Shown here: piece after piece, positions 5,045 to 6,220 of the stretch
Position numbering within the stretch: position 1 is the stretch's first letter
How the letters are laid out: each line of letters begins with the position of its first letter
Assembly (NCBI GenBank): GCA_900769205.1
Contig: CAAGFS010000063.1
Coordinates: 1 to 6,220 of the forward strand
Length of the DNA stretch: 6,220 nt
Source: Clostridia bacterium
Lineage (GTDB): Bacteria > Bacillota > Clostridia > Christensenellales > CAG-917
Direction of reading: 5' to 3'
Made by a program: the position numbers and the translations under genes
The notes under the pieces: generated by a model
Seen by the model: only the letters and a program-made list of their open reading frames with translations
Told to the model about the DNA's origin: nothing
Databases searched by the model: none

Positions 5045-6093
5045 TTAAGTTCGGAGAAGTACTTGATAGTACGAACCATCTGAGAAGTGTAGCTGTTCTC
5101 GTTGTCGTACCAGGAAACGACCTGAACTTGAGTGTTGCCGTCTTCCATGGGAGCAACCATGGTTTGAGTTGCGTCGAAGATGGAACCGAAACGGCTGCCG
5201 ATGATGTCGGAAGAAACGATCTGATCGGTGTTGTAGCCGAAGGATTCGTTGGATGCCGCTTTCATTGCCGCGTTGATGCCTTCAACGGTTGCTTGTCCTT
5301 TGACAACTGCGACGAGAATGGTGGTGGATCCGGTGGGAGTGGGAACGCGTTGTGCAGAGCCGATGAGCTTGCCGTTGAGTTCCGGAATGACAAGACCGAT
5401 TGCTTTTGCTGCGCCGGTGCTGTTGGGAACGATGTTGATTGCAGCCGCACGGCTTCTTCTCAAATCGCCTTTTCTTTGCGGACCGTCAAGAGGCATCTGG
5501 TCGCCGGTGTATGCGTGCACGGTGGTCATGATACCGCTCATGATGGGAGCGTAATCGTTGAGCGCTTTCGCCATAGGAGCGAGGCAGTTGGTGGTGCAGC
5601 TTGCTGCGGAGATGATGGTGTCGGTCGCTTTGAGCGAAGTATGGTTGACGTTGTAAACGATTGTGGGAAGATCGTTGCCTGCGGGTGCAGAGATGACGAC
5701 CTTGCGTGCGCCTGCGTCGATGTGAGCTTGCGCTTTTGCTTTGGAAGTGTAGAAACCGGTGCATTCCAAAACGACGTCAACGCCGAGTGCTCCCCAAGGA
5801 AGTTCTGCGGCTTTTGCTTTTGCATAGATGGTGATTTTCTTTCCGTCAACGACGATGTAGCCGTCTTCTTTCACCGTGCCGTCTTCGTTGAGAACTGCTT
5901 CGCAGCTTTCTACGGTGTGAGAGTTTGCATAGTTGCCTTGAGTTGAATCGTATTTGAGAAGATGAGCGAGCATCTTGGGGCTTGTGAGATCGTTGATTGC
6001 CACAATCTCATAACCGTCTGCGCCGAACATTTGTCTGAATGCAAGACGACCGATACGACCAAAACCGTTGATAGCGACTTTTACGTTTGCCAT
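5041..6093 (-). CDS. gap: Glyceraldehyde-3-phosphate dehydrogenase, NAD-dependent type
   Basis: The enzyme catalyses the reversible oxidative phosphorylation of glyceraldehyde-3-phosphate to 1,3-bisphosphoglycerate in cytoplasmic glycolysis. The 350-residue product is slightly longer than the usual 330-340. The Rossmann start VKVAINGFGRIGRLAFRQ is followed by INDL with Asp35, the residue that favours NAD over NADP. The catalytic Cys166 is in SAASCTTNCLAP, the general-base His193 in TTVHAYTGDQ, and the phosphate-site loops RSRAAAINIVPNSTGAAKA and WYDNENSYTSQM are intact. The extra length lies in an acidic loop around residues 60-80. The start at 6093 is set by GGAGG eight bases upstream and by homology. 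The in-frame ATG at 6111 overlaps that Shine-Dalgarno and would add unrelated residues. It appears monocistronic, with its own promoter and terminator. Asp35 and the glycolytic motifs point to the catabolic GapA type. Confidence 0.99.
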   Translation of the reverse strand: MANVKVAINGFGRIGRLAFRQMFGADGYEIVAINDLTSPKMLAHLLKYDSTQGNYANSHTVESCEAVLNEDGTVKEDGYIVVDGKKITIYAKAKAAELPWGALGVDVVLECTGFYTSKAKAQAHIDAGARKVVISAPAGNDLPTIVYNVNHTSLKATDTIISAASCTTNCLAPMAKALNDYAPIMSGIMTTVHAYTGDQMPLDGPQRKGDLRRSRAAAINIVPNSTGAAKAIGLVIPELNGKLIGSAQRVPTPTGSTTILVAVVKGQATVEGINAAMKAASNESFGYNTDQIVSSDIIGSRFGSIFDATQTMVAPMEDGNTQVQVVSWYDNENSYTSQMVRTIKYFSELK

Positions 6094-6127
6094 TATAAAT
6101 TCCTCCATAAAGGTGTATTCCTGAATC

Positions 6128-6160
6128 GGTTGAAAGTGATGTATCGTTTCAACCTTGATT
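6128..6160 (-). promoter_or_regulatory. Stem-loop in the gap leader
   Basis: A perfect 8-bp inverted repeat GGTTGAAA / TTTCAACC (6128-6135 and 6147-6154) has an 11-base loop. Beyond a 2-base bulge (6155-6156), four more pairs AATC/GATT (6124-6127 with 6157-6160) are possible. The predicted transcription start lies at about 6154-6155, the first base of the 8-bp stem, so the RNA hairpin would form the 5' end. As DNA it could equally be a repressor operator, since it lies immediately downstream of the -10 box. Sequence alone does not separate the two. Confidence 0.6.
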
Positions 6161-6189
6161 ATTTTACAATTATTATAAAAAATATGCAA
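6161..6189 (-). promoter_or_regulatory. Promoter of gap
   Basis: On the minus strand there is a -35 box TTGCAT (6184-6189), a 17-base spacer and a -10 box TAAAAT (6161-6166, 5 of 6 consensus bases). The spacer also contains TATAAT, but that has no -35 partner at the right distance. The whole region is A/T-rich. The leader to the gap ATG would be about 60 bases. Confidence 0.62.
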
Positions 6190-6220
6190 CTGATTTGCGT
6201 ATTTTTTTATCGACTTGCGC

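Noticed and set aside
5128..5946. 272-codon open frame on the plus strand
   Set aside because: Antisense to gap; a codon-bias shadow with a Cys/Val/Asp-rich, unprotein-like composition.
6094..6189. N-terminal extension of GAPDH by 32 residues
   Set aside because: It would be translated from the promoter and leader hairpin region; the GAPDH family begins at the ATG at 6093, which has a good binding site.

Overview
The window looks like the chromosome of a Bacillota (Firmicutes), most likely a clostridial relative with moderate G+C. The basis is a small L7Ae/YbxF-type protein directly before rpsL, which is a Gram-positive arrangement, together with strong AGGAGG-type ribosome binding sites and sigma-A-like promoters. 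I cannot name the genus. No phage, CRISPR or transposase gene is visible, and the genes are ordinary core genes apart from one unrecognised protein.

Layout. (1) 1-2654, minus strand: the str operon in the order L7Ae-like, rpsL (S12), rpsG (S7), fusA (EF-G). fusA runs off the left edge after 463 codons. A good promoter with an A/T-rich upstream tract lies at 2649-2677 and places a perfect hairpin at the predicted 5' end of the mRNA. (2) 2786-3619, minus strand: a single-domain MBL-fold metallo-hydrolase with its own promoter at 3637-3665. (3) 3724-4539, plus strand: an unrecognised 271-residue protein, divergent from the hydrolase and convergent with gap. (4) 4540-5040: about 500 bases without a credible gene, holding two diverged copies (4606-4730 and 4915-5044) of an approximately 125-130 bp imperfect palindrome, with further hairpins between them. 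(5) 5041-6093, minus strand: gap, NAD-type glyceraldehyde-3-phosphate dehydrogenase, with a promoter and a stem-loop leader at 6128-6189.

How it works together: the left part makes core translation components from one polycistronic mRNA, with fusA apparently translationally coupled to rpsG. gap is a monocistronic glycolytic gene. The palindromic repeats sit where two convergent transcripts meet and can act as terminators in both directions.

The most interesting signal is the repeat pair. Three nested stems are kept while their sequences change on both sides (compensatory changes), and an alternative hairpin in the right arm is also kept in both copies. This suggests a structured repeat family (MITE-like, a dispersed bidirectional terminator, or a structured RNA) that I do not recognise. 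A second pattern is that both well-supported operon promoters (L7Ae-str and gap) place a perfect stem-loop at or next to the predicted transcription start.
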